64,000 bases of DNA. Source: Pseudobacter sp. Lineage in GTDB: Bacteria > Bacteroidota > Bacteroidia > Chitinophagales > Chitinophagaceae. Location of the stretch: positions 1 to 64,000 of the forward strand of contig JAFIGX010000016.1 in the NCBI GenBank assembly GCA_017849455.1, in the 5' to 3' direction. The notes under the pieces were generated by a model. That model was not told the origin of the DNA and made no database searches. It saw only the letters and a program-made list of their open reading frames with translations. A program made the position numbers and the translations under genes. The first letter of the stretch is position 1, and every line of letters begins with the position of its first letter. Below, piece after piece: positions 8,290 to 16,571 of this stretch.

Positions 8290-8498
8290 CCACGAAGGCA
8301 CGGAGGCACAAAGGATAAGAAGTTGAATTTTCTAACTCCCAACCTGTCAATTTATCAGCTTATCAGCAAGGCTTTGTGCCTCAATAAGGTGATCAATCTC
8401 ACAAGAAAACCGGAATCCTTATCAAGGCACAAAGCTACCTTCGGCAGTGTTGAGCAAAACTAAATTTTCTTTTCCTTTGTGCCTCCGTGCCTTCGTGG
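8290..8498. repeat. 26-bp inverted repeat pair enclosing degenerate repeats
   Basis: The arm at 8290-8315 (CCACGAAGGCACGGAGGCAC onwards) is the exact reverse complement of 8473-8498. The spacer holds further fragments of the same words (CTTTGTGCC near 8371, GGCACAAAG near 8424) and a TTATCAGCTTATCAGC stretch. The same vocabulary recurs at 27484-27583. The whole 8168-8691 gap shows no convincing gene; the 73-codon ORF inside it is made of repeat sequence. Confidence 0.9.
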
Positions 8499-8691
8499 CC
8501 AAAACACCCACCCAAACCCATTGATAATTAGGCCAATAATTAATAATTCCTTAATTTAAAGTTCATTTTAGGATTCCCATCTTTGGGAAAACCGGGGTAT
8601 TACATGCAATCTATGAAACCAAGCACAGGTTAGCTCACAATGAATACTGCGAGGTTCCATCTGACCATAGATAAATATAAATAACAACCAG

Positions 8692-10800
8692 ATGAAGCGA
8701 AAAACAATTGCCAGGGATATCAGTTGGTTATCTTTCAATGCCCGCGTTCTGCAAGAGGCAGCCGACCCGACCGTGCCATTGCGTGAACGCATCAAGTTCC
8801 TCGGGATATTTTCCAATAACCTCGACGAGTTCTTCCGCGTCCGGGTGGCTACCCTCAAAAGAATGGCCTCCCTGGGCAGCAGGATCAAAAATATGCACCT
8901 GGAACAGTCGCCCGGCCGCATCCTCGACGAGATCCAACAGATCGTGCTCCAGCAGCAGTCGGAGTTCAACCAGATCTGGGAAACCGTTCGCAGGGAACTG
9001 GAAAAAGAAAAGATCTACCTGGTGAATGAACGCCAGCTCAACAAAGACCAGCAACGTTTCGTGCACAATTATTTCGAAGAAGAAGTTCGTTCCAATATCA
9101 TCCCGCTCATGATCGAGAGTATTCCCCAACTCCCCTACCTGCGCGATAAATCGATCTACCTCGGGGTGCTGCTCTCCCGGAGGGATGGGAGCCTCAAGAG
9201 AAAATATGCCATCATCGAAGTCCCTTCAAAAGCGGTGGGCCGCTTTATCAAACTGCCCTCCCCGGAAGGTGAACACCATATCATCCTGCTCGAAGATGTG
9301 ATCCGTTTCAACCTGAAAAGCATTTTCTCCTATTTCGGGTACGACCGCCACGCATCCTGGATCTTCAAAGTGACGAAGGACGCAGAGATCGATATCGATA
9401 ATGATGTGTCGACCTCCCTGATCCAGAAGATCGAAAAAGGCGTGAAGAACCGTCGCAAAGGCAAGCCCGTCCGTTTTGTGTACGACAAGGAAATGGACGA
9501 CGGGCTGCTCGACTTCCTGATCCGCAAACTCAACCTGTCGAGAAAAGAAAGCGTGATCCCCGGCGGCCGCATCCACAATTTCCGCCACTTCATGGACTTC
9601 CCGGATGTGTTCCAGAAAAAAGGGCAACGCAAGAAACCATTTCTCCATCCGTTGCTGAAAAATACCATCCGCGTTACCGATGTGGTATTGCGGAAAGACG
9701 TCATGCTGAATTTCCCCTATCATTCTTTCAACCCCATCATCGACCTGCTGCGCGAAGCAGCCATCGACCCGGACGTAACGGCCATCAAGATCACTGCCTA
9801 TCGCCTCGCCTCCAATTCCAAAGTGATCAATGCCCTCATCAATGCCGTACGCAATGGCAAACAGGTGACCGTAATGCTCGAGCTGCGGGCCCGGTTCGAT
9901 GAGGAAGCCAATCTCGAATGGAAAGAAAGACTGGAAGAGGAAGGCGTGAAAGTATTGATCAGCCTGCCGAATATGAAAGTGCATGCCAAGATCTGCCTCA
10001 TCAAAAAAAGACAGAACAACCGCACCATTCACTACGGCTTCGTGAGCACCGGGAACCTGAATGAAAAGACCTCCACCATGTATGGCGATCATTGCCTGCT
10101 AACGGCCGACCGCTTCATCATGGCCGATGTGAACAGGCTGTTCAATTATCTCGGCAACCCGAAAGACGGCGGCCGTTTCCTCAAAGCCTGCAAAACACTG
10201 GTCCCCTGCCCCATCAGCCTGCGCCGCGAGCTGAACAGGCTTATCAGTAAAGAGATCAGGAATGCCAAAGAAGGAAAGCATGCGGCCATCACCCTTAAAA
10301 TGAATTCCCTGTCTGATGAAGACCTGATCATCCGCCTGTATGAAGCCGCCAGGGCCGGCGTGGAGATCAAGCTCATCGTCCGGGGCATCTTCTGCATGTA
10401 TTCGGAGAGCCCGAGATTCGTGCACCCGGTGAAAGCCGTGAGCATCATCGACGAATACCTGGAACATGCCAGGGTATTCATTTTCCACAATAATGGAAAA
10501 GAGAAAGTATATATCTCTTCGGCCGACTGGATGGTACGTAATCTCGATCACCGGGTAGAAGCCACCTGCCCCATCATCGACGAGAATATTAAAAAAGTGT
10601 TGAAAAATATACTGGCAATTCAACTGAGCGATAATGTAAAAGCCAGAATTTTGGACAACGATCTGAGCAACCGGTATGTGCGTGATAAAAAACAAAGAAA
10701 GGTCCGGGCACAGGTAGAAATATATAATTACTTACACCAAAAAACGATCGTTCATTCCGAACCAACGCAGCCATTAGCTGCAGAAGCAGTGCCTGCCTGA
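8692..10800 (+). CDS. ppk1: Polyphosphate kinase 1
   Basis: The 702-residue protein has the usual PPK1 layout. The N domain starts ISWLSFNARVLQEA and contains FSNNLDEFFRVRVA. A head domain follows, then two PLD-like C-terminal domains. The autophosphorylated histidine is H431 in MKVHAKICLI, and a second conserved histidine is H467 in MYGDHCLL. PPK1 reversibly transfers the ATP gamma-phosphate to inorganic polyphosphate at the inner membrane. The Ppx/GppA gene starts 21 bp downstream, so synthesis and breakdown of polyphosphate are probably co-transcribed. The C-terminal ~20 residues extend past the conserved domain. Confidence 0.97.
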   Translation: MKRKTIARDISWLSFNARVLQEAADPTVPLRERIKFLGIFSNNLDEFFRVRVATLKRMASLGSRIKNMHLEQSPGRILDEIQQIVLQQQSEFNQIWETVRRELEKEKIYLVNERQLNKDQQRFVHNYFEEEVRSNIIPLMIESIPQLPYLRDKSIYLGVLLSRRDGSLKRKYAIIEVPSKAVGRFIKLPSPEGEHHIILLEDVIRFNLKSIFSYFGYDRHASWIFKVTKDAEIDIDNDVSTSLIQKIEKGVKNRRKGKPVRFVYDKEMDDGLLDFLIRKLNLSRKESVIPGGRIHNFRHFMDFPDVFQKKGQRKKPFLHPLLKNTIRVTDVVLRKDVMLNFPYHSFNPIIDLLREAAIDPDVTAIKITAYRLASNSKVINALINAVRNGKQVTVMLELRARFDEEANLEWKERLEEEGVKVLISLPNMKVHAKICLIKKRQNNRTIHYGFVSTGNLNEKTSTMYGDHCLLTADRFIMADVNRLFNYLGNPKDGGRFLKACKTLVPCPISLRRELNRLISKEIRNAKEGKHAAITLKMNSLSDEDLIIRLYEAARAGVEIKLIVRGIFCMYSESPRFVHPVKAVSIIDEYLEHARVFIFHNNGKEKVYISSADWMVRNLDHRVEATCPIIDENIKKVLKNILAIQLSDNVKARILDNDLSNRYVRDKKQRKVRAQVEIYNYLHQKTIVHSEPTQPLAAEAVPA

Positions 10801-10821
10801 GGAGGGTTGAACCACTAATCC

Positions 10822-11721
10822 ATGAGACTGGCGGCTATCGATATAGGCAGTAATGCAGCGCGACTACTGATCTCCGACGTGTTCCACAATGAATACGGAA
10901 AACCTGAATTCCAAAAGATCAACCTCGTACGGGTGCCCCTCAGGCTGGGCTTCGATGTGTTCGAAACAAAAGATATCTCCGAAGATAAAGAGGCCATGAT
11001 CATGAATACGATCAAGGCTTACAAACTCCTGCTCGACGCTTATGGCGTTCCCCTCCAACACCTCAAAGCCGCCGCCACTTCCGCTATGCGCGACGCCGGC
11101 AATGCGCCCGCCATCATCGACCGGGTAAAAAAAGAGACCGGCATCAATATCGAGATCATCACCGGCGATGCCGAAGCCACCCTCATTTACGAGAACCATA
11201 TTGCAGAAAAACTCGACAAGGAACATACCTATCTATATATAGATGTAGGCGGTGGCAGCACCGAGCTCACTTTTTTTGCCGACGGGAAACTGGTATTCAA
11301 GAGATCTTTCAATATCGGCACCATCCGGTTGCTGAAACAACAGGTGGCGGAAAAACAATGGGAGGAGATGAAGGAATTCATCCGCCGGGAAACGAAAGGC
11401 CATCCCGACGATATCATCGCCATTGGGTCGGGCGGGAATATCAATAAGGTCTTTTCCATCTCGAAGAGAAAAGAAGGTAAACCACTGCATATCGAACTGC
11501 TCAAAGATTATTATAAGGAGTTCAACAGCTTTTCCGTTCCCGAAAGGGTCCGCCTTTATAAATTGCGGGAAGACCGCGCCGATGTGATCGTACCGGCACT
11601 GCAGATATATATCAATGTGATGCGCTGGGCCAATATCGAAGAGATCTATGTGCCCAAGATCGGCCTGGCCGATGGGCTGATCCAGCACCTCTATGAAGAG
11701 TTGAAAAAACGCCCGGTGTAA
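10822..11721 (+). CDS. Ppx/GppA-family phosphatase (exopolyphosphatase-like)
   Basis: The 299-residue protein has the ASKHA-type motifs of the family: AAIDIGSNAARLLI at the N-terminus, VGGGSTELTF near residue 140 and IGSGGNINK near 195. It is about the two-lobe core length and lacks the C-terminal HD domain of long Ppx enzymes. Family members release phosphate from polyphosphate ends or hydrolyse pppGpp. Its position directly after ppk1 favours exopolyphosphatase activity, but sequence alone cannot separate the two. Confidence 0.93.
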   Translation: MRLAAIDIGSNAARLLISDVFHNEYGKPEFQKINLVRVPLRLGFDVFETKDISEDKEAMIMNTIKAYKLLLDAYGVPLQHLKAAATSAMRDAGNAPAIIDRVKKETGINIEIITGDAEATLIYENHIAEKLDKEHTYLYIDVGGGSTELTFFADGKLVFKRSFNIGTIRLLKQQVAEKQWEEMKEFIRRETKGHPDDIIAIGSGGNINKVFSISKRKEGKPLHIELLKDYYKEFNSFSVPERVRLYKLREDRADVIVPALQIYINVMRWANIEEIYVPKIGLADGLIQHLYEELKKRPV

Positions 11722-11722
11722 C

Positions 11723-11842
11723 TGTTTGTGGTTGGTCGTTTGTCTTTCTTCATCTGTATCAGCCGAACCAAAAAGAGGTTACCTTTATCCGGAATATTCG
11801 CCTGTCGGACAACAACAAACTACCAACGACCAACAACAAACA
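11723..11842. repeat. Imperfect inverted repeat between ppx and panB (GTTTGTGG type)
   Basis: The left arm (TGTTTGTGGTTGGTCG, from 11723) pairs with the right part near 11824-11842 (CGACCAACAACAAACAA) with one mismatch in the core. The right side carries extra repeat units. The vocabulary is the same as at 12676-12800. It occupies most of the gap between ppx and panB, where no other terminator is visible. Confidence 0.8.
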
Positions 11843-11856
11843 ATTAAAGGAACCCC

Positions 11857-12672
11857 ATGTCAGTTAACAAAGAAATCAAACGGATCACTACCAATACCCT
11901 GCAGAAAATGAAAGCCAATGGCGAAAAGGTCTCCATGATCACCGCCTACGATTTTTCATTTGCCCGCATCTTCGATGCCGCAGGCATCGATGTGATCCTC
12001 GTTGGCGATTCCGCTTCCAATGTAATGGCAGGCCACGAAACAACCCTGCCTATCACCCTCGACCAGATGATCTACCACGCTTCCTCCGTGATCCGTGGTG
12101 TGAGCCGTTCACTGGTAGTGGTGGACCTCCCCTTCGGTTATTATCAATCGAATTCAAAAGAAGCACTCGCCTCGGCCATCCGTATCATGAAAGAAACAGG
12201 CGCACATGCCGTGAAAGTGGAGGGCGGACAGGAGATCCTCGAATCGGTGAACCGCATCGTGGCAGCAGGCATCCCGGTAATGGGCCATCTCGGGCTCACG
12301 CCGCAATCCATTTACAAATTCGGCACCTATACCGTCCGTGCCAAAGAAGAAGCGGAAGCCAATAAGCTGCGGGCAGATGCAAAACTGCTGGAACAGGCCG
12401 GTTGCTTTGGCATGGTGCTGGAAAAGATCCCCGCACAGCTCGCCAAAGAAGTCTCCGAAAGCCTGCATGTACCCACCATCGGCATCGGCGCCGGCAAATA
12501 CTGCGACGGGCAGGTATTGGTGATGCATGATATGCTCGGCATCAACACTGAATTCAAGCCACGTTTCCTGCGCCAGTACCTCAACCTGCATGAACAGGTA
12601 ACAGGCGCCGTGAAACAATATATTACGGACGTGAAACGCAACGATTTTCCCAACGAACAGGAACAATATTAA
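11857..12672 (+). CDS. panB: 3-methyl-2-oxobutanoate hydroxymethyltransferase
   Basis: The 271-residue protein is full length for PanB. It shows [20 protein letters not shown], the metal and substrate motif [38 protein letters not shown], and the C-terminal [20 protein letters not shown]. It makes ketopantoate from alpha-ketoisovalerate and methylene-tetrahydrofolate, the first committed step to pantothenate and CoA. It stands alone, with repeat-filled gaps on both sides; other pantothenate genes are not in the window. Confidence 0.98.
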   Translation: MSVNKEIKRITTNTLQKMKANGEKVSMITAYDFSFARIFDAAGIDVILVGDSASNVMAGHETTLPITLDQMIYHASSVIRGVSRSLVVVDLPFGYYQSNSKEALASAIRIMKETGAHAVKVEGGQEILESVNRIVAAGIPVMGHLGLTPQSIYKFGTYTVRAKEEAEANKLRADAKLLEQAGCFGMVLEKIPAQLAKEVSESLHVPTIGIGAGKYCDGQVLVMHDMLGINTEFKPRFLRQYLNLHEQVTGAVKQYITDVKRNDFPNEQEQY

Positions 12673-12675
12673 ATC

Positions 12676-12800
12676 GTTTGTGGTTTGTTGTTGGTGGTTT
12701 GTCGTTATCCGTTACTTAATTATCCCGAATAAAAACACTCCTTGCTGAGTATTGTTGATACGCATGAAGAACAACAAACCACCAACAACAAACCACAAAC
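12676..12800. repeat. 31-bp near-perfect inverted repeat between panB and the aldehyde dehydrogenase gene
   Basis: The arms 12676-12706 (GTTTGTGGTTTGTTGTTGGT onwards) and 12770-12800 are reverse complements over 31 positions with a single mismatch, separated by a 63-bp spacer. The arm is itself built from short GTTTGT/GGTTTG words. It starts 3 bp after the panB stop. An exact TAnnTTTG box (12809-12816) just past the right arm may be the -7 element of the next gene, though no clear -33 element precedes it. Confidence 0.93.
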
Positions 12801-12835
12801 TTATTTCCTAATTTTGCAGTTTAAAATCTACAGAC

Positions 12836-14362
12836 ATGCTGGATTTCCTGGATGCACTGAAAATAAAAGCAACGAACGCCGGCGTATCGACCGGCAAGAA
12901 CTGGATCGCCACGAAAGGAACGATCATAGAATCATTTTCTCCGGTAGATGGCAAACTGATCGGTACCGTGCAGGCAGCCGATCAAAAAAGTTATGAAGAA
13001 GTAGTGACACAGGCAGAACAGGCATTCAAAGCCTGGCGTACATGGCCTGCACCTAAACGCGGTGAAGTGGTGAGGCAGATCGGCGAAGCGTTGCGCCACT
13101 ATAAAGAGCCGCTCGGCAAACTGGTGTCGTACGAAATGGGCAAGAGCCTGCAGGAAGGATATGGTGAAGTACAGGAAATGATCGATATCTGTGATTTTGC
13201 TGTGGGCCTGTCGCGCCAGCTCCATGGTCTCACCATGCACAGTGAGCGCCCCGCGCACCGCATGTATGAACAATGGCATCCCCTGGGGATCGTTGGCATT
13301 ATCTCCGCCTTCAATTTCCCTGTAGCCGTATGGAGCTGGAACTCCATGCTGGCCTGGATCTGCGGCGACGTATGCATCTGGAAGCCTTCAGAAAAAACGC
13401 CCTTGTGCGCTGTGGCCTGCCAGCACATCGTTGAAGAAGTATTTGCAAAGAATAACGTTCCCGAAGGTGTTTGCGGCCTGGTGATCGGCGGCCGTGAAAC
13501 CGGTGAATGGATGGCCAATGACCACCGCATTCCTTTGGTGTCCGCTACCGGCTCTACCCGAATGGGCAAAGCTGTTGGCGCAGCCGTAGGCTCACGCCTG
13601 GGAAGGGCGCTGTTGGAACTGGGCGGCAACAACGCCATCATCGTGTCGAAAGAAGCGGATGTGGACATTGCCGTTCGTGGCGCTGTTTTCGGAGCTGTCG
13701 GTACAGCCGGCCAGCGCTGCACCACTACCCGCCGGCTCATTATCCATGAAGATGTTTACCCACAGGTGAAAGATAAACTGGTATCGGCTTATAAACAGCT
13801 CCGGATCGGCAACCCGCTGGATGAAAAAAACCATGTGGGCCCGCTGATCGATAAGGATGCTGTACGCCTGTACAGGGAGGCGATCGAAAATTGTAAAAAA
13901 GAAGGAGGCCGTTTCATCGTGGAAGGCGGCGTGCTCGAGGGAGATGGCTATGAAAGCGGATGCTATGTGCGCCCCTGCATTGCAGAAGCACAGCCCGGCT
14001 ATTCTATCGTTCAGCAGGAAACCTTCGCTCCCATCCTCTATCTCCTCCAATATAAAAATATGGATGAGGCCATCGGGATCCAGAACGGCGTTCCGCAGGG
14101 ATTGTCTTCGGCCATCATGACACTGAACCTTCGCGAAGCAGAGCAATTCCTTTCTGCGGCTGGTAGTGACTGTGGTATCGCCAATGTCAATATCGGAACA
14201 TCAGGCGCCGAGATCGGCGGTGCTTTCGGGGGAGAAAAAGAAACAGGCGGCGGCCGCGAGAGCGGAAGTGATGCCTGGAAAGCGTATATGCGCCGTCAGA
14301 CGAACACCATCAACTACTCCACCCAATTGCCCCTGGCACAAGGGATCAGGTTCGATGTATGA
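12836..14362 (+). CDS. Aldehyde dehydrogenase, ALDH7 (antiquitin/aminoadipate-semialdehyde) type
   Basis: The 508-residue protein is full length. It has IISAFNFPVAVWSWN (cofactor-binding asparagine), WKPSEKTPL, the general-base glutamate in ALLELGGNNAII and the catalytic cysteine in VGTAGQRCTTTRRLI. GQRCTTTRR and the late GTSGAEIGGAFGGEKETGGGRESGSDAWK segment are characteristic of ALDH7. That subfamily oxidises alpha-aminoadipate semialdehyde (in equilibrium with piperideine-6-carboxylate) to aminoadipate in lysine breakdown. The saccharopine-dehydrogenase-like gene in this window is a fitting partner. The substrate is inferred from subfamily and context. Confidence 0.9.
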   Translation: MLDFLDALKIKATNAGVSTGKNWIATKGTIIESFSPVDGKLIGTVQAADQKSYEEVVTQAEQAFKAWRTWPAPKRGEVVRQIGEALRHYKEPLGKLVSYEMGKSLQEGYGEVQEMIDICDFAVGLSRQLHGLTMHSERPAHRMYEQWHPLGIVGIISAFNFPVAVWSWNSMLAWICGDVCIWKPSEKTPLCAVACQHIVEEVFAKNNVPEGVCGLVIGGRETGEWMANDHRIPLVSATGSTRMGKAVGAAVGSRLGRALLELGGNNAIIVSKEADVDIAVRGAVFGAVGTAGQRCTTTRRLIIHEDVYPQVKDKLVSAYKQLRIGNPLDEKNHVGPLIDKDAVRLYREAIENCKKEGGRFIVEGGVLEGDGYESGCYVRPCIAEAQPGYSIVQQETFAPILYLLQYKNMDEAIGIQNGVPQGLSSAIMTLNLREAEQFLSAAGSDCGIANVNIGTSGAEIGGAFGGEKETGGGRESGSDAWKAYMRRQTNTINYSTQLPLAQGIRFDV

Positions 14363-14547
14363 GGAAGGAAGCACAATGTATGAAGTCGGAGGTCGGAGGT
14401 CCGAGATCTGAAAGACCAGGATATTGTAGGAAATACGAAGTAATATGACACGTATTGTTTCGTATTTCTTTTTTATACATTCGTACATTTCAACTACCCT
14501 CTCGTAGATTCCCGTTCATACCTCTTACTTCATACCTCCTACTTCCC
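14357..14547. repeat. Degenerate low-complexity repeats (GTATGAAG / CTTCATAC words)
   Basis: GTATGAGGAAGG (14357-14368) and GTATGAAGTCGGAGGTCGG (14378-14396) are mirrored by TTCATACCTCTTACTTCATA and CCTCCTACTTC at 14515-14547. The first copy overlaps the stop of the aldehyde dehydrogenase gene. A hairpin terminator lies between the two halves. Apart from this the 14363-14789 gap shows no gene; the short minus ORF at 14525-14731 has no recognisable content. Confidence 0.6.
14430..14474 (+). terminator. Intrinsic terminator after the aldehyde dehydrogenase gene
   Basis: GAAATACGAA (14430-14439) and TTCGTATTTC (14459-14468) form a perfect 10-bp stem, followed by TTTTTTA. The stem is AT-rich and the loop is 19 nt, so strength is uncertain. 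Confidence 0.6.
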
Positions 14548-14789
14548 TGTTTTCCTTGACATTTCTCATATTTTCAAGATTCTCAGCCTTTTCAATAATA
14601 AAAATATCTCCAATAGCGTTGTTTATACCGGAAATCTGATACTGGTGAAATGACCAATCTAACAACTGCTTCAGAGATACTGACCGGTTGTGCCTTGCCG
14701 TTATATGCCGGCAGCACAACCTCCCTCCCATGTAAACAGTTATTTAGACTGGAAATTTCATCTGCCCCTACAACCCAAATACTATTCAG

Positions 14790-16325
14790 ATGAAAAAACT
14801 GTTTACACTACTGTGTTTTACGGTGGTTATGTCCGTCTCCTATGGTCAGCTCCGACTGGCCCTTACCGGCGGTCCGCATTATTCCTCTGTGCTCGAAAAG
14901 AATAACATGCCTGGTTGGGATTCCCTGACCAAGCCCGGCTATTCGAACCGCAGCGGATTCAATGCAGGACTGATCGCTGAAATACCGTTGGGCCAGAACC
15001 GTCGGTTCTTTCTTCAACCCGGTATTTTTTATATGACAAAAGGCAGGAAGTTCTCTCGTACTGTCGACACTGCCCAGGTTCTAACGGATACGCTATCCTA
15101 CAAGAATAGCTTCTATCCGAATTACATCGACATCCCCATTAATGTAACCTACAAATTGCCGTTAGGACGAAAGAGCAATTTCTTCGTCAGCGCAGGTCCT
15201 TACGTTAGCTTCTTTTATACAGGCAAAGAATCCAGCGAGGCCCGCATAATCCAAAACGACAATTCCATTAAACTTAAAAAAGCCGATGGCACTATCGAAG
15301 CCGGCAATCAGACCTGGAAAGTGACTACTTTCGATTATGGTGTGAATGCCCGCGTCGGTTTTGAACTTGGCAGCCTGATCGTTTCCGGCTATGCCAGCCA
15401 GGGACTGAACAATTTTTACAACGCCCCCTACGATGGTACTTTCAAGCACCGCGTAATGGGTATCTCGGTCGGCTTCTGGCTGAACAAGACCTCCATCGAG
15501 AACAGGAAGCCGAGAGACAGCGACCATGATGGCGTGGATGACCAGGAAGATGCTTGTCCGCATACACCCGGCTCCATCGCAGCCAACGGTTGCCCGGATA
15601 AAGACAATGACGGCGTTCCTGATTACCTCGACAAATGCCCCACTGTTCCCGGTCTGGCCAAGTATGGCGGTTGCCCGCCCCCCGACAGGGACAATGACGG
15701 CGTGAACGATGAGGAAGATCAATGCCCAGACCAGCCCGGCCTTATCAGGTACAAAGGCTGCCCGATCCCTGATACCGATGGTGACGGCGTGAACGATGAA
15801 GAGGACCAATGCCCGAATCAAGCCGGACCTGCATCGAACCATGGCTGTCCGCTTCCCGATACCGATGGCGACGGCGTGAATGACAGGGAAGACAAATGCC
15901 CCACCATCCCTGGTACGAAGGAAAACAATGGCTGTCCTGCCATCAAAAAGGAGATCGTCGACAAAGTGAATTATGCGGCACAGAAGATCTTCTTCTCGAA
16001 GAACAGCTATAACCTTACCCGCAACTCGGTGAAGGAACTGAAGAAAGTGGCCGCCATCCTGAAAAGCAACAATAGCCTCAAACTCACTATTGAAGGGCAC
16101 TCCGATAATACCGGTCCTGCCGAGTTCAATAAGATGCTTTCACAAAGAAGGGCGGATGCCGTTAAGAAGTTCCTGATGGATAATGGCATCAACCACGCAA
16201 GGTTGCAATCGATAGGATATGGTCAGGACAGACCGGTAGCCGATAACAGCACACCGGAAGGAAGGGCCACCAACAGGCGCGTGGAAATGAAACTGACATC
16301 TGATGGCCTGGCGCATAGATGGTAA
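14790..16325 (+). CDS. OmpA-family outer-membrane protein with PorT-like barrel and thrombospondin type 3 repeats
   Basis: The 511-residue protein has a signal peptide (MKKLFTLLCFTVVMSVSYGQ). An outer-membrane beta-barrel of PorT/OMP_b-brl type follows to about residue 235. Five calcium-binding thrombospondin type 3 repeats come next (~242-390; DSDHDGVDDQEDACP, DTDGDGVNDEEDQCP). The C-terminus is an OmpA peptidoglycan-binding domain (LTIEGHSDNTGPAEFNKMLSQRRADAVKKFL, then TPEGRATNRRVEMKL). The layout anchors the outer membrane to the cell wall through a rigid calcium-dependent spacer. A strong terminator follows 46 bp after the stop. Confidence 0.95.
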   Translation: MKKLFTLLCFTVVMSVSYGQLRLALTGGPHYSSVLEKNNMPGWDSLTKPGYSNRSGFNAGLIAEIPLGQNRRFFLQPGIFYMTKGRKFSRTVDTAQVLTDTLSYKNSFYPNYIDIPINVTYKLPLGRKSNFFVSAGPYVSFFYTGKESSEARIIQNDNSIKLKKADGTIEAGNQTWKVTTFDYGVNARVGFELGSLIVSGYASQGLNNFYNAPYDGTFKHRVMGISVGFWLNKTSIENRKPRDSDHDGVDDQEDACPHTPGSIAANGCPDKDNDGVPDYLDKCPTVPGLAKYGGCPPPDRDNDGVNDEEDQCPDQPGLIRYKGCPIPDTDGDGVNDEEDQCPNQAGPASNHGCPLPDTDGDGVNDREDKCPTIPGTKENNGCPAIKKEIVDKVNYAAQKIFFSKNSYNLTRNSVKELKKVAAILKSNNSLKLTIEGHSDNTGPAEFNKMLSQRRADAVKKFLMDNGINHARLQSIGYGQDRPVADNSTPEGRATNRRVEMKLTSDGLAHRW

Positions 16326-16370
16326 GAGATAATACGTTAGTTACATACACGTTATAAACCCTTATTACAA

Positions 16371-16417
16371 ATGAGTGGCAGTGTTGTCTGAATGACGGCT
16401 GCCACTCATGTATTTTT
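16371..16417 (+). terminator. Intrinsic terminator after the OmpA gene
   Basis: ATGAGTGGCAG (16371-16381) and CTGCCACTCAT (16399-16409) form a perfect 11-bp stem with a 17-nt loop, followed by GTATTTTT. Confidence 0.85.
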
Positions 16418-16571
16418 CATGGATCCCTGCCAGACTTTTATCTATTTTTATAAATGTACTTTTCTGTCCCTTAGAAAATTAACGTTAAAAAAGCGCAAAA
16501 AATGGGGATATTTGCCCCTTCGATGCACACTGAATACATTAGTTTATCATCTGTCAGTTAAAACAAGAACA

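Noticed and set aside
8242..8463. 73-codon plus-strand ORF in the rpmB-ppk1 gap
   Set aside because: Made entirely of the inverted repeat and its spacer; no start context or domain.
9226..10092. 288-codon minus-strand ORF opposite ppk1
   Set aside because: Shadow of a strongly conserved gene; His/Gly/Phe-rich composition and no motif.
15162..16100. 312-codon minus-strand ORF opposite the OmpA gene
   Set aside because: Its repeats (VIHAVTIGIRDRAAFV) are the reverse reading of the calcium-binding repeats, not an independent protein.
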